From: Ruegeria sp. TM1040
GTDB lineage: Bacteria; Pseudomonadota; Alphaproteobacteria; Rhodobacterales; Rhodobacteraceae
Reading direction: 5' to 3'
Assembly (NCBI RefSeq): GCF_000014065.1
Contig: NC_008043.1
Coordinates: 625,001-689,000 of the forward strand
DNA: 64,000 bases
The notes below the pieces were generated by a model. It searched no databases. It worked only from the letters and a program-made list of their open reading frames with translations, and was not told the origin of the DNA. The number at the start of each line of letters is the position of its first letter. Within the stretch, counting starts at the first letter, position 1. Below, in pieces: positions 10,310 through 18,536 of this stretch. The position numbers and the translations under genes are program-made.

Positions 10310-10333
10310 TGGAAGCACTGTGGAAGCAAATGA
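10310..10333 (+). repeat. Arm-type repeat, right end (candidate integrase arm site)
   Basis: Matches the left-end repeat 2994-3017 at 21 of 24 bases, same orientation, again with two GGAAGCA units. It lies just upstream of the integrase TTG start and about 125 bp from the right att site. Confidence 0.5.
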
Positions 10334-10458
10334 ACGCATGTCTTGGCGTAAGAGGTAGAAGCCGGTGAAGTTTGACGTCAATGAAAAATGAGCGAAACCA
10401 ATAAGATAGAGTAGGTGGGCGCAAATCGGGGCAGACCGTGCAGAGTGCCCTAAGCGCT

Positions 10459-10505
10459 CTCATAACCTGAAGGTCGTAGGTTCAAATCCTACTCCCGCAA
10501 CCAAA
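10459..10505 (+). repeat. attR: 47-bp copy of the tRNA-fMet 3' end
   Basis: Exact copy of 2880-2926. The 5' half of the tRNA is missing here, so it is not a functional tRNA gene. The TAAACCTCGC...GCGGGG hairpin right after it (10528-10548) is probably the original chromosomal terminator of the tRNA. Confidence 0.93.
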
Positions 10506-10715
10506 TCAAATACATGATTACAACAAACTAAACCTCGCATCCGCGGGGAAAATCGCGTTCGAGAAAACGAAAAACAACGCACAAGGGTCACGAGAACTCG
10601 GAAACAAGTTGGTCCAGCATATCTCGTCCCAAGGGCTTCGACAGAAACTGACCTGCCCCCCGCGAAATCCCTCACTTTAATGTAGAGTCTGCGCCAACTT
10701 TGAAGGAGCAGACAC

Positions 10716-11018
10716 ATGAGAAAGAGCCGTTTCACCGAGGCGCAGATAATCGGGATGATCAAGGAACAGGAGGCGGGAATGCCGACGGCCGAGGCGTGCC
10801 GTAGGCACGGCCTGAGCACGGCGACGTTCTACAAATTGAAGGCCAAGTATGGCGGCATGGAGGTGTCCGAGGCTGCGAGGTCAAAGGCCCTTGAGGACGA
10901 GAATGCCAAGCTGAAGCGCCTGCTGGCGGACACCATGCTGGACAACGTCGTGTTGAAAGACCTGCTGGGAATAGAGGCCGCCAGCCCGCCATCGGTTCGA
11001 GGGCAAGGCCGACCCTGA
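10716..11018 (+). CDS. IS3-family transposase OrfA
   Basis: 100 residues. The N-terminal HTH (KSRFTEAQIIGMIKEQEAGMPTAEACRRHGLSTATFYKLKAKYGG) is followed by a leucine-zipper-like segment (KALEDENAKLKRLLADTMLDNVVLKDLL). OrfA binds the terminal repeats and is normally joined to OrfB by a -1 frameshift. This gene looks intact, but the element cannot transpose on its own because orfB is broken. Confidence 0.88.
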   Translation: MRKSRFTEAQIIGMIKEQEAGMPTAEACRRHGLSTATFYKLKAKYGGMEVSEAARSKALEDENAKLKRLLADTMLDNVVLKDLLGIEAASPPSVRGQGRP

Positions 11019-11023
11019 CGACA

Positions 11024-11952
11024 TTGATCAAGCGGCGAGATGCGGCGCTTCGGGTTATGCGGGATCATGACATCTCGCAGCGCCGGGCCTGCAGGCTTGT
11101 CGGTGTCGATCCCAAAACAGTCCGGCGTGAACGCCCACCGGACTGTGTCGAGATCCGCAAGGAAATGCATGAGATTGCTGCCAAGTGGCGTCGGTTCGGC
11201 TATCGCCGGATCGGCGTTCTGTTGGAGCGCAAAGGCATGATCATGAACCACATCGGAGCCCGTAAAGCAAAAGGTCCGGGGGACCTTTTGTAGGGCGTAG
11301 CGCTGTATCGCACCTACCGCGAGGAAGGGTTGTCAGTGAAACGACGACGTGGCCGGAAGCGGGTACACGGACGCCGATGCCGGTTGCCGAGTGGCCCAAC
11401 GCGCGCTGGTCCTTGGACTTCGTGTCTGACAGCTTCGGCGCCTCGCGGAAGTTCCGGATCTTGGCCGTGATCGATGATTGCACTCGGGAATGCTTGTGCC
11501 TCTTGGCGGACACCGGCCTGTCCGGCGCACGGGTTGCCCGTGAGCTTAGCGCCCTGATCCGGATCTACGGCAAGCCCGGTTGCGTTGTCAGCGACAATGG
11601 CACCGAGTTCATCAGTCGGGTTAGCCTGAAATGGACCGACGCGCACGAGGTGCCGTGGCACTACATCGATCCGGGTCAGCCCCAGCAGAATGCGTTCATC
11701 GAAAGCTTCAACGGCAGCTTGCGCGACGAGCTGTTAAACGAGGAGATCTTCGACAGCCTGGATGACGCGCGGCGCAAGCTGGCCCTGTGGCGCCACGACT
11801 AGAACACGGTCAGGCCACACTCGTCCTTGGGCAGCCAAACGCCGCAGCAAGCGCGCCGGACGCTTGAGAAATTTGAGGGCTCCGCGCCCGGCGTGATTGC
11901 GCCAAACGGGGAACCCGAATACCCAGGTCCAACCTGCAGACTCTCGTTATGA
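11024..11952 (+). pseudogene. IS3-family transposase OrfB, disrupted at three places
   Basis: The integrase-like catalytic protein of the IS. Pieces of the DDE core are readable: Asp in WSLDFVSD, Asp in VSDNGTEF, Glu in [15 protein letters not shown]. Three lesions are visible. An in-frame palindromic insert at about 11252-11302 brings a TAG (ending 11293). A frameshift lies near 11365-11377. An amber stop at 11800-11802 falls after RHD, where the family has a Tyr codon; reading continues in frame as NTVRPHSSLGSQTP to 11952. The copy is therefore dead. Confidence 0.85.
11252..11302. repeat. Palindromic insert inside orfB
   Basis: About 51 bases replace roughly two codons of orfB. The core is a perfect 10-bp stem, CAAAAGGTCC (11268-11277) with GGACCTTTTG (11281-11290) around GGG, and an outer GCCC/GGGC pair (11258 and 11293). 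It is in frame with orfB but brings a TAG. It looks like a small palindromic repeat that hopped in, possibly REP-like. Confidence 0.45.
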
Positions 11953-11978
11953 ACGAGCGACCAGCGGGGGGCAGTTCA

Positions 11979-12490
11979 CTACTATTGCGGCCTATCGCGA
12001 ACACGCGGATGGATTAGCCTTGCTGATTTTTGAGCTTGCTCTTGGCACGGGGCAACGCGCATCAGACCTCACGAGAATGGAGTGGGGCCATATCGAAGTT
12101 GGGCGTATTTGGGTCACTCAAGGTAAAACGAATGTTCGGTTCTGGATCCCCTTCACAAAGCGGCTCTCTAGTGTTCTCGCTGGGGTCGATACCTCAAAGT
12201 CACGCTTCATCTTGACAGATGAGTCGGGCCATCAGCTGAATTATGATCAGTTACAAAAACAGGTTATTCGTGTGCGCAGAGCTGCTGGTCTGATGGACTA
12301 CTCTCTCCACGGTCTCCGGGATAGTGCTGCGGGTGAGCTTGCAGAAGCGGGCTGCACTGACCATCAGATCGCGGCAATCACAGGTCACAAGAGCCTCTCG
12401 ATGGTGCAGAAATATTCCAAGGGCGCGAGCCAAAAACGCCTCGCGATAGAGGCTCAAAACCTGCGAGAACAAATATGGGGCAAAACGTGA
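11979..12490 (+). pseudogene. Truncated tyrosine recombinase/phage integrase, C-terminal part
   Basis: Remnant of a second integrase. The catalytic half is readable: Arg in LGTGQRASDLTRMEW, a Lys in VTQGKTNV, HGLRDSAAGE (H-x-x-R), and GHKSLSMVQKYSKGA with the Tyr. The open frame runs back into the insertion sequence, so residues before TTIAAYREHADG are IS sequence and the true N-terminus is lost. The fragment ends 80 bp from the 3' end of tRNA-Ser, which suggests an older island here, perhaps using that tRNA. It is unlikely to be active. Confidence 0.8.
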
Positions 12491-12569
12491 AAGTGGGAAA
12501 TTTTGGGGAAACCGGCAAATTTCGGCGATTTCCTAAGTCTGTATGCAAGACCGTAACCCATTGATTTTG

Positions 12570-12659
12570 TGGCGGGGAGACAGGGATTCGAACCCTGGGA
12601 ACGCTCTCACGTTCAACGGTTTTCAAGACCGCCGCATTCGACCACTCTGCCACCTCCCC
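12570..12659 (-). tRNA. tRNA-Ser (anticodon UGA)
   Basis: 90-nt class II tRNA with encoded CCA. The acceptor stem pairs GGGGAGG with TCTCCCC, the anticodon loop is CTTGAAA giving UGA, and there is a long variable arm. The T arm reads CCAGGGTTCGAATCCCTG. Open frames crossing it (with the RDSNPG reading) are artefacts. Confidence 0.96.
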
Positions 12660-12923
12660 GGTCCTGCAGATCGAATTGTTGTGGGGTTTAGGATGTGGGC
12701 GCGCTGGTGGCAAGGAGAAATGCTGCCCGCGCCGCAAATCATGCAGGCGCGACGCGCAATCCATCGCCCATCGTTCCGGATTGCGGAAACGTCAGGGTTT
12801 CCATACCAAAACACTGCGTTTATGCTCTGAGCAAAGACGTAGAAGACCGAAAAATCGGCACCCTTTGTGAGAAGCAATTTCACAAGAGGGCTGCGTCGAG
12901 GCGAATACAGGTGATGATGGACC

Positions 12924-13838
12924 ATGAGCAGGCAGGACACGCGCATGAAAGACAAGGTTTCTGGCCCGGCGAGACTTCAGAGATTGGTTCCCAGTGGCGC
13001 GATCCTTGCGCTAACTGGCGCATTGGTTCTTGCGGGCTGCGAAGAGGGCGCCAATCTGCCGTTCCTTCAGCCCAAGGACAATGCTGAACAAGGCCTGCCC
13101 AGCAATTCCACTAAGCTTGTAGAGCGCGATGTCGAAGCCCCGGATGTCTTTCAGGTGACCGAAGCTGGCCTGTGGGACGGTCGCCCCTCAATCGGTGGGG
13201 TCTGGGTGGCGCATCCAGACGTGAAAGATCCCGAGCGGGTGATCATTCGCAACAATGCCAACGGCAAATTCGTCATTGGGGCCCTGTTCCGGCGCGAGCG
13301 GGCGATTCCGGGACCGCGCCTGCAGGTATCTTCGGATGCGGCGGCAGCCCTGTCCATGCTGGCGGGCGCGCCTGTGGAACTGAATGTCACGGCCCTGCGC
13401 CGCGAGGCCGTCGAGGACATCCCGCCTGAGGCTGAGATCCCTGAAATTGAGGGGCTTGAAGAGCAGCCACAGGTTGCAGAAACGGCGGCGGTGGAGACAC
13501 AAGCGCTGGATCCAATTGCCGGTGGTGCAGCCGCTGCCATCGAGGCCGCGGCACCCGCACCCGAGCCTGCCCCTGCGGCGCCAACGCCATCTGCTCGATC
13601 TGCCTTGGCAAAGCCATACATTCAGATTGGTATTTTTAGCGTCGAGGCCAACGCCAAACGCACCGCCGACCAGATGCGCAATGCGGGGATCATCCCAACA
13701 GTCTATGAGCAGTCTTCCAACGGCAAGGCGTTCTGGCGCGTGGTGGTCGGGCCCGCTCAGTCCAAAGGAGAGCGGACTCAGCTCCTGAAGGCGGTCAAGG
13801 CCGCTGGTTTTGCCGACGCCTATGCCGTGACAAACTGA
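12924..13838 (+). CDS. SPOR-domain lipoprotein
   Basis: A 304-residue outer-envelope protein. It has an N-terminal lipoprotein signal with lipobox LVLAGC, then a conserved domain, a low-complexity Pro/Ala/Glu linker (about 170-225), and a C-terminal SPOR domain (about 228-303, KPYIQIGIFSVEANAKRTADQM...) that binds denuded peptidoglycan at division sites. A second in-frame ATG at 12945 also gives a complete signal peptide, so the start is open between the two. It precedes a D,D-carboxypeptidase gene by 60 bp, consistent with a joint cell-wall role. Confidence 0.88.
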   Translation: MSRQDTRMKDKVSGPARLQRLVPSGAILALTGALVLAGCEEGANLPFLQPKDNAEQGLPSNSTKLVERDVEAPDVFQVTEAGLWDGRPSIGGVWVAHPDVKDPERVIIRNNANGKFVIGALFRRERAIPGPRLQVSSDAAAALSMLAGAPVELNVTALRREAVEDIPPEAEIPEIEGLEEQPQVAETAAVETQALDPIAGGAAAAIEAAAPAPEPAPAAPTPSARSALAKPYIQIGIFSVEANAKRTADQMRNAGIIPTVYEQSSNGKAFWRVVVGPAQSKGERTQLLKAVKAAGFADAYAVTN

Positions 13839-13898
13839 TCTGGGCCGTCCGGCCCGGACCCGCACATCAGATAAGCGCTCCAAGGGAGGATCTCCCCC

Positions 13899-15080
13899 GT
13901 GACTATTCGCTGTATTTCGTTGACCTGCATCGGTGTTCTGGCTGGGCTGTGGATTGCGAGTTCCACAACCGCGGTTCAGGCCTTCGAGACCAAAGCCCGC
14001 GCCGCCTATGTGGTGGATCAGGGGACCAATACGGTTCTCCTGAGCAAGAATGCGGATGTGCCGATGCCGCCCGCATCCATGTCCAAGTTGATGACGCTCT
14101 ATGTCGCTTTCGAGGCCGTCAGGGACGGGCGACTTACCATGGATGAGCGCCTTCCAGTGAGCGAGCACGCCATGAGCTACAAGGGCTCGACGATGTTCCT
14201 CGACACCACTGATCGGGTGCGCGTCGAGGATCTGCTGCGTGGCATAATCGTGCTCTCTGGCAATGATGCCTGCGCGGTGATTGCAGAGGCGCTCAGCCCC
14301 GATGGCACCGAGGCAGGATTCGCGCGCTACATGACACGCCGCGCGCGCGAGCTTGGCATGAACGACAGCACCTTTATGAACTCGAACGGATGGCCAGATG
14401 ATGGCCACCGCATGTCGGTGCGCGATCTGGCCATTCTGGCAGAGCATCTTATCGAGGATTTCCCCGAATTCTATCCTATGTTCGCTGAGCAGGTGTTTGA
14501 ATTCGACGGCCGTGCGCCGTCAAATACACGCAACCGAAACCCGCTGCTGCAACTGGACATCGGGGCGGATGGGCTCAAAACCGGCCACACCCAAGAGGCT
14601 GGATATGGTCTTGTTGGCTCTGCCAAACAGGGCGACCGGAGGGTGATCTTTGTGATCTCGGGGCTGAACAGTACGCCTGAGCGCGCCGAAGAGAGCGAGG
14701 CGATCGTGAATTGGTCCTTCCGCCAGTTCACCAAGAAAACCATCGCGCGCGAGGGGATCGCCGTCGAGCAGGCCGAAGTCTGGATGGGTGACAGCCCAAC
14801 CGTCGGGCTGGTGCCCGCCGAGGATCTTGAGATCCTGCTGCCGGCGCTTTCCGATGATGCAGTGAAGGCCGAAGTTGTCTATACCGGCCCCGTTACCGCG
14901 CCGATTCAGGCCGGTCAGCAGTTGGCGGAACTGGTTGTTCATCCCGAAGACCTTCCCGAAATGCGTTTGCCTCTGGTGGCGCAAGCGGATGTAGGGACCG
15001 GGGGCTTTCCGGTGAAGGTCATGACTGCGGCCCGGGTTTTGGTGCAGCGCTTTCTGAACGGTCCTGAGGACGCAACGTGA
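13899..15080 (+). CDS. dacC: D-alanyl-D-alanine carboxypeptidase (PBP5/6 family)
   Basis: Periplasmic serine peptidase that trims the terminal D-Ala from peptidoglycan pentapeptides. The 393 residues have a signal peptide ending near AVQA-FE (28). The three active-site motifs are SMSK (S60-K63), SGN (120-122) and KTG (227-229). A C-terminal PBP5-type domain follows. Start GTG 13899 follows GGAGGA. The stop overlaps the tmk start, so the genes are co-translated. The exact dac paralogue letter is uncertain. Confidence 0.92.
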   Translation: MTIRCISLTCIGVLAGLWIASSTTAVQAFETKARAAYVVDQGTNTVLLSKNADVPMPPASMSKLMTLYVAFEAVRDGRLTMDERLPVSEHAMSYKGSTMFLDTTDRVRVEDLLRGIIVLSGNDACAVIAEALSPDGTEAGFARYMTRRARELGMNDSTFMNSNGWPDDGHRMSVRDLAILAEHLIEDFPEFYPMFAEQVFEFDGRAPSNTRNRNPLLQLDIGADGLKTGHTQEAGYGLVGSAKQGDRRVIFVISGLNSTPERAEESEAIVNWSFRQFTKKTIAREGIAVEQAEVWMGDSPTVGLVPAEDLEILLPALSDDAVKAEVVYTGPVTAPIQAGQQLAELVVHPEDLPEMRLPLVAQADVGTGGFPVKVMTAARVLVQRFLNGPEDAT

Positions 15081-15721
15081 CCCAAAACCAAGGCTCCGGC
15101 CTCTTTCTGACCTTCGAAGGCATCGACGGGTCGGGTAAATCGTCTCAATGCCGCCTGCTGGCGGAGCATTTGCGCGGGCTGGGCCGCGAGGTCGTGCTGA
15201 CGCGTGAACCGGGCGGATCAGAGGGCGCCGAGGAAATTCGCCGTCTCGTGCTGGAGGGCGACCCGGACCGCTGGTCGGCAGAGACGGAAATCCTATTGTT
15301 CACAGCGGCGCGGCGCGACCATCTGGAGCGGACGATCCTGCCTGCGCTTTCGGCAGGCAAGGTTGTCATCTGCGACCGGTTCGCGGATTCCACCCGCATG
15401 TATCAGGGGCTTTCGCGCGGGGACCTGCGTGCCACCGTGGACGAGCTTCATGCGCTGATGATCGGGCGGGAGCCAGATGTGACGATCCTCATTGATATGG
15501 ATCCCGAAACCGGTCTTGCGCGGGCCAAGGGGCGTCAGGGCACCGAAGAGCGTTTTGAGGATTTTGGCCTCGCATTACAGGAAAAAATGCGGGCGGGGTT
15601 CTTGGCGCTCGCCGATGAATTTGCTGACCGTTTCCGCATTGTGGATGGCGCCCGTGATATGGATGCGGTTGCAGCGGATGTTGCGCGCATTGTCGAGGCG
15701 GAGCTGGAACAGCGCGTATGA
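15077..15721 (+). CDS. tmk: Thymidylate kinase
   Basis: Phosphorylates dTMP to dTDP in dTTP synthesis. 214 residues, a normal length. P-loop GIDGSGKSS (15-23), the TREPGG motif, the DR motif in VICDRFADSTRMYQG, and a lid with RAKGRQGTEERFE. GTG start overlapping the previous stop; its own stop overlaps the holB start (ATGA). The tmk-holB order is common in alphaproteobacteria. Confidence 0.97.
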   Translation: MTQNQGSGLFLTFEGIDGSGKSSQCRLLAEHLRGLGREVVLTREPGGSEGAEEIRRLVLEGDPDRWSAETEILLFTAARRDHLERTILPALSAGKVVICDRFADSTRMYQGLSRGDLRATVDELHALMIGREPDVTILIDMDPETGLARAKGRQGTEERFEDFGLALQEKMRAGFLALADEFADRFRIVDGARDMDAVAADVARIVEAELEQRV

Positions 15722-16839
15722 GCGAAGTTGATGACCTTCCCCGTGCCGATCAGGCCGAAGGCGCCCCCCATCCGCGGGAAACGGCGCATCTCTTTGGACA
15801 TGCGGAGGCCGAAGCGGAGTTCCTTAGCGCTTTCTCGTCAGAGCGTCTGCATCATGCCTGGCTGATTATGGGTCCGCGCGGAGTGGGCAAGGCGACCTTG
15901 GCCTGGCGCATCGCACGCTTCCTGCTGGCAACGCCTCCGGTGGAGGATGACGGTCTCTTTGGGGCACCTCCGCCGCCACAGAGCCTTGATGTTGCTCCCG
16001 ATCATCCAGTGAGCCATCGCATTCTGGCCCTGGCAGAGCCAGGATTGGCGGCAATTACCCGCAGCTACAACGATAAGGGCCGTTTGCGCGATCAGATCGT
16101 GGTCGATGACATTCGTGTTCTGAACCGGTTCTTTGGCCTGTCTTCTGCAGAGGGCGGTCGCCGTGTCGTGATTGTCGACAGCGCTGACGAAATGAACGTT
16201 AACGCGGCCAATGCATTGCTCAAGATGCTTGAGGAGCCGCCCGCCCGCACCACGCTCTTGTTGATTTCGCATCAGCCTTCGCGCTTGCTGCCTACGATCC
16301 GGTCACGGTGCCGGACGTTGCGTCTTGGGCCCTTGGCGCCAGATGACATGCAGACTGCGCTTGAACAGGCTGGAGCCGCACTTCCCGATGATCCGACCTA
16401 TCTTGCGGCGCTTGCGGCCGGGTCGGTGGGGGCTGCAATGAGGCTGCTGTCACTGGACGGAATGAAGCTCTATGGTGAGCTACTTGCGATCGTTGACAGC
16501 CTGCCGCGCCTTGATCGCCAGAGGGCTATGGCGCTCGCGGAAAAAGCAGCCGCGCGTGGTGGCGCAGAACGGTTTGAGCTCATGCTGACCCTTCTGGATG
16601 TGCTGCTCGTTCGGTTGGCCCGAACCGGGGCCACGGGGCTTGCGCCAACACCGGAAGCGGCCCCAAACGAAGGTGCGATCCTGACCCGGTTGTCGCCAAA
16701 CCCGCAGCGGGCGCGCGCCTGGGCCGATCTTGCAGCGACAGTGACAGAGCGCACACGCCACGGTCAGGCCGTGAACCTTGACCCTGCGGCGCTCGTCCTA
16801 GATACGGTGTTCAAGATGCAGGACACCGCGTCGCGCTGA
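15718..16839 (+). CDS. holB: DNA polymerase III subunit delta'
   Basis: Clamp-loader subunit. 373 residues with an AAA+ N-domain: Walker A-like GPRGVGKAT (52-60), LRDQIVVDDIRVLNRFF, and the SRC-type sensor in TIRSRCRTLRL. Three- and four-helix domains follow. Start ATG 15718 overlaps the tmk stop. Confidence 0.94.
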   Translation: MSEVDDLPRADQAEGAPHPRETAHLFGHAEAEAEFLSAFSSERLHHAWLIMGPRGVGKATLAWRIARFLLATPPVEDDGLFGAPPPPQSLDVAPDHPVSHRILALAEPGLAAITRSYNDKGRLRDQIVVDDIRVLNRFFGLSSAEGGRRVVIVDSADEMNVNAANALLKMLEEPPARTTLLLISHQPSRLLPTIRSRCRTLRLGPLAPDDMQTALEQAGAALPDDPTYLAALAAGSVGAAMRLLSLDGMKLYGELLAIVDSLPRLDRQRAMALAEKAAARGGAERFELMLTLLDVLLVRLARTGATGLAPTPEAAPNEGAILTRLSPNPQRARAWADLAATVTERTRHGQAVNLDPAALVLDTVFKMQDTASR

Positions 16840-16899
16840 GGTTTTTGCCTGCGCGATCAGCGCTAGGACCGCGACAGCAGGAACGCGACAGAGGCAACC

Positions 16900-17703
16900 A
16901 TGACGACCCCGCAGATTACAGATAGCCATTGCCACCTCGATTTCCCTGATTTCGAGGGAGAACTCCCCGAGGTTCTGGCGCGCGCGGCGGAGGCAGGCGT
17001 CACCCGTATGGTGACTATCTGTACCAAGCTCAAAAACGAAGCCGCCGTGCGTGCGCTCGCTGAGAAGTATGAACCAGTATTCTACGCCGCCGGAACTCAT
17101 CCCATGAGCGCCGCGGACGAACCTCTGGTCTCGGTCGAGGAATTGGTAGCCCTCGCGCAGCATCCAAAATTCGTTGGCATCGGCGAGACGGGCTTGGATT
17201 ACCACTACACGGCCGACAGCGCCGAGATCCAGAAACGCAGCCTCTCGATTCACATCGAGGCGGCGCAGGAAACCGGATTGCCGCTTATTATCCACGCCCG
17301 GGCCGCGGATGACGATATGGCGCGAATCCTTCGCGAGGCCTATGCCGTAAAGGAATACTCCTGCGTTATGCATTGCTTCTCGTCCTCCGCATCACTTGGA
17401 CGTGCAGCGCTGGATCTTGGGTTTTATCTCTCGATGTCCGGGATCGCGGCTTTCCCCAAGAGCCAAGAGCTGCGCGATATTTTTGCCGAAGCACCCATTG
17501 ATCGCGTTTTGGTGGAAACCGACAGCCCCTATCTCGCACCGCCGCCCTATCGCGGCAAACGCAATGAACCGGCCTATACAGCGCATACGGCCAAGGTCGG
17601 AGCCGAGGTCTTTGGTCTCGAATACGCCGAGTTCGCGGCCCGTACACAGGAAAACTTTGACCGGCTGTTCTGGAAGGCCGCGCAATATGAGGCCGCTGCC
17701 TGA
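16900..17703 (+). CDS. tatD: TatD family metal-dependent hydrolase
   Basis: A TIM-barrel metallo-hydrolase, 267 residues, of the TatD DNase family. The metal ligands are visible in order: HCH (10-12), Glu in GETGLDYHYT, His in IIHARAADDD, His in MHCFSSSASLG and Asp in VETDSPYLAPPPYRGKRNEP. Family members show 3'-5' exonuclease activity and are tied to DNA repair. Its stop overlaps the start of the next gene by one base (TGATG). Confidence 0.94.
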   Translation: MTTPQITDSHCHLDFPDFEGELPEVLARAAEAGVTRMVTICTKLKNEAAVRALAEKYEPVFYAAGTHPMSAADEPLVSVEELVALAQHPKFVGIGETGLDYHYTADSAEIQKRSLSIHIEAAQETGLPLIIHARAADDDMARILREAYAVKEYSCVMHCFSSSASLGRAALDLGFYLSMSGIAAFPKSQELRDIFAEAPIDRVLVETDSPYLAPPPYRGKRNEPAYTAHTAKVGAEVFGLEYAEFAARTQENFDRLFWKAAQYEAAA

Positions 17704-18500
17704 TGCCAACCCTGCGCTGCACGATCCTTGGTTGCGGGTCCTCCGGCGGTGTGCCGCGTCTTGGCGGCCATTGGGGCGATTGCGACCCCAAGAACCCCAA
17801 GAACACCCGCCGCCGCTGCTCCATGCTGGTGGAGCAAGACGGTCCGGATGGCACCACAACAGTGTTGATCGACACCAGTCCCGACATGCGCAGTCAGTTG
17901 TTGGATGCAGGAGTCGGGCGGCTGGATGCGGTGGTTTACACGCATCCCCATGCGGACCACGTCCATGGGATCGACGATTTGCGCATGGTTGTCTTCAACA
18001 TGCGCGAACGTATCCCCGTCTATGCTGATGCGCCGACCAAAGCCGATCTCCTGGATCGTTTTGGCTATGCGTTTATCCAGCCTGAAGGGTCGAGCTACCC
18101 ACCCATTCTGGAGATGCGTGATATCGAGGGCGCCTTTACGATTTCGGGCGCTGGTGGCAGCATCCCGTTCCTGCCGTTTCTGGTCGAACACGGCGCAATC
18201 GATGCGCTTGGGTTCCGGATCGGGGACCTCGCCTATCTGCCGGATGTCGCCAAGATTCCCGAGCCGGTGGTGCCGGTGCTCGAAGGACTGGAATGCTGGA
18301 TCATCGACGCATTGCGACGTACGCCGCATCCAACGCATTTCTCATATCAGGATGCTTTGTCGTGGATTGATCGCATGCAGCCTGCGCGCGCAGTTCTGAC
18401 GAATATGCATATTGATCTGGATTATGACACGGTCGAGGCCGAAACCCCCGATCACATCACGCCCGCCTTTGATGGCATGGTGATCCATAGCGATTATTAA
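17703..18500 (+). CDS. MBL-fold metallo-hydrolase (PhnP/RNase Z-like)
   Basis: 265 residues with a beta-lactamase fold. The metal motif HPHADHVHG (81-89) follows a GCGSSGGVPRLGGHWGDCDPKNPKN N-terminal region typical of the PhnP-like subgroup, which hydrolyse cyclic phosphodiesters. The ligand Asp and later His positions are also present (THFSYQDAL, NMHIDLDYD). It is almost always found just after tatD in this bacterial group; the substrate is unknown. Confidence 0.9.
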   Translation: MPTLRCTILGCGSSGGVPRLGGHWGDCDPKNPKNTRRRCSMLVEQDGPDGTTTVLIDTSPDMRSQLLDAGVGRLDAVVYTHPHADHVHGIDDLRMVVFNMRERIPVYADAPTKADLLDRFGYAFIQPEGSSYPPILEMRDIEGAFTISGAGGSIPFLPFLVEHGAIDALGFRIGDLAYLPDVAKIPEPVVPVLEGLECWIIDALRRTPHPTHFSYQDALSWIDRMQPARAVLTNMHIDLDYDTVEAETPDHITPAFDGMVIHSDY

Positions 18501-18536
18501 ACGACAGACTTTTTCGAAAACCGGGACGACACGCAG

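Larger units (their letters stand above)
10649..11978 (+). mobile_element. Decayed IS3-family insertion sequence
   Basis: About 1330 bp. The terminal inverted repeats are TGACCTGCCCCCCGC at the left (10649) and GCGGGGGGCAGTTCA at the right (ending 11978), matching at 14 of 15 positions. It carries orfA and a broken orfB with a DDE core. The flanking bases (AAAC before, CTAC after) do not form a target duplication, which fits a deletion that started at the right end; the recombinase fragment beginning there lacks its N-terminus. It sits 143 bp outside the tRNA-fMet element. Confidence 0.85.

Noticed and set aside
10460-10819. Minus-strand open frame ending in AGVGFEPTTFRL
   Set aside because: The ending is the translation of the duplicated tRNA-fMet end, a common false annotation; the rest is the complement of the IS left end and its orfA.
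12543-12830. Plus-strand frame reading RDSNPGNALTF
   Set aside because: It reads through tRNA-Ser in the wrong direction; a known tRNA artefact.
13188-14447. Minus-strand 419-codon frame
   Set aside because: Shadow of the SPOR lipoprotein and carboxypeptidase genes.
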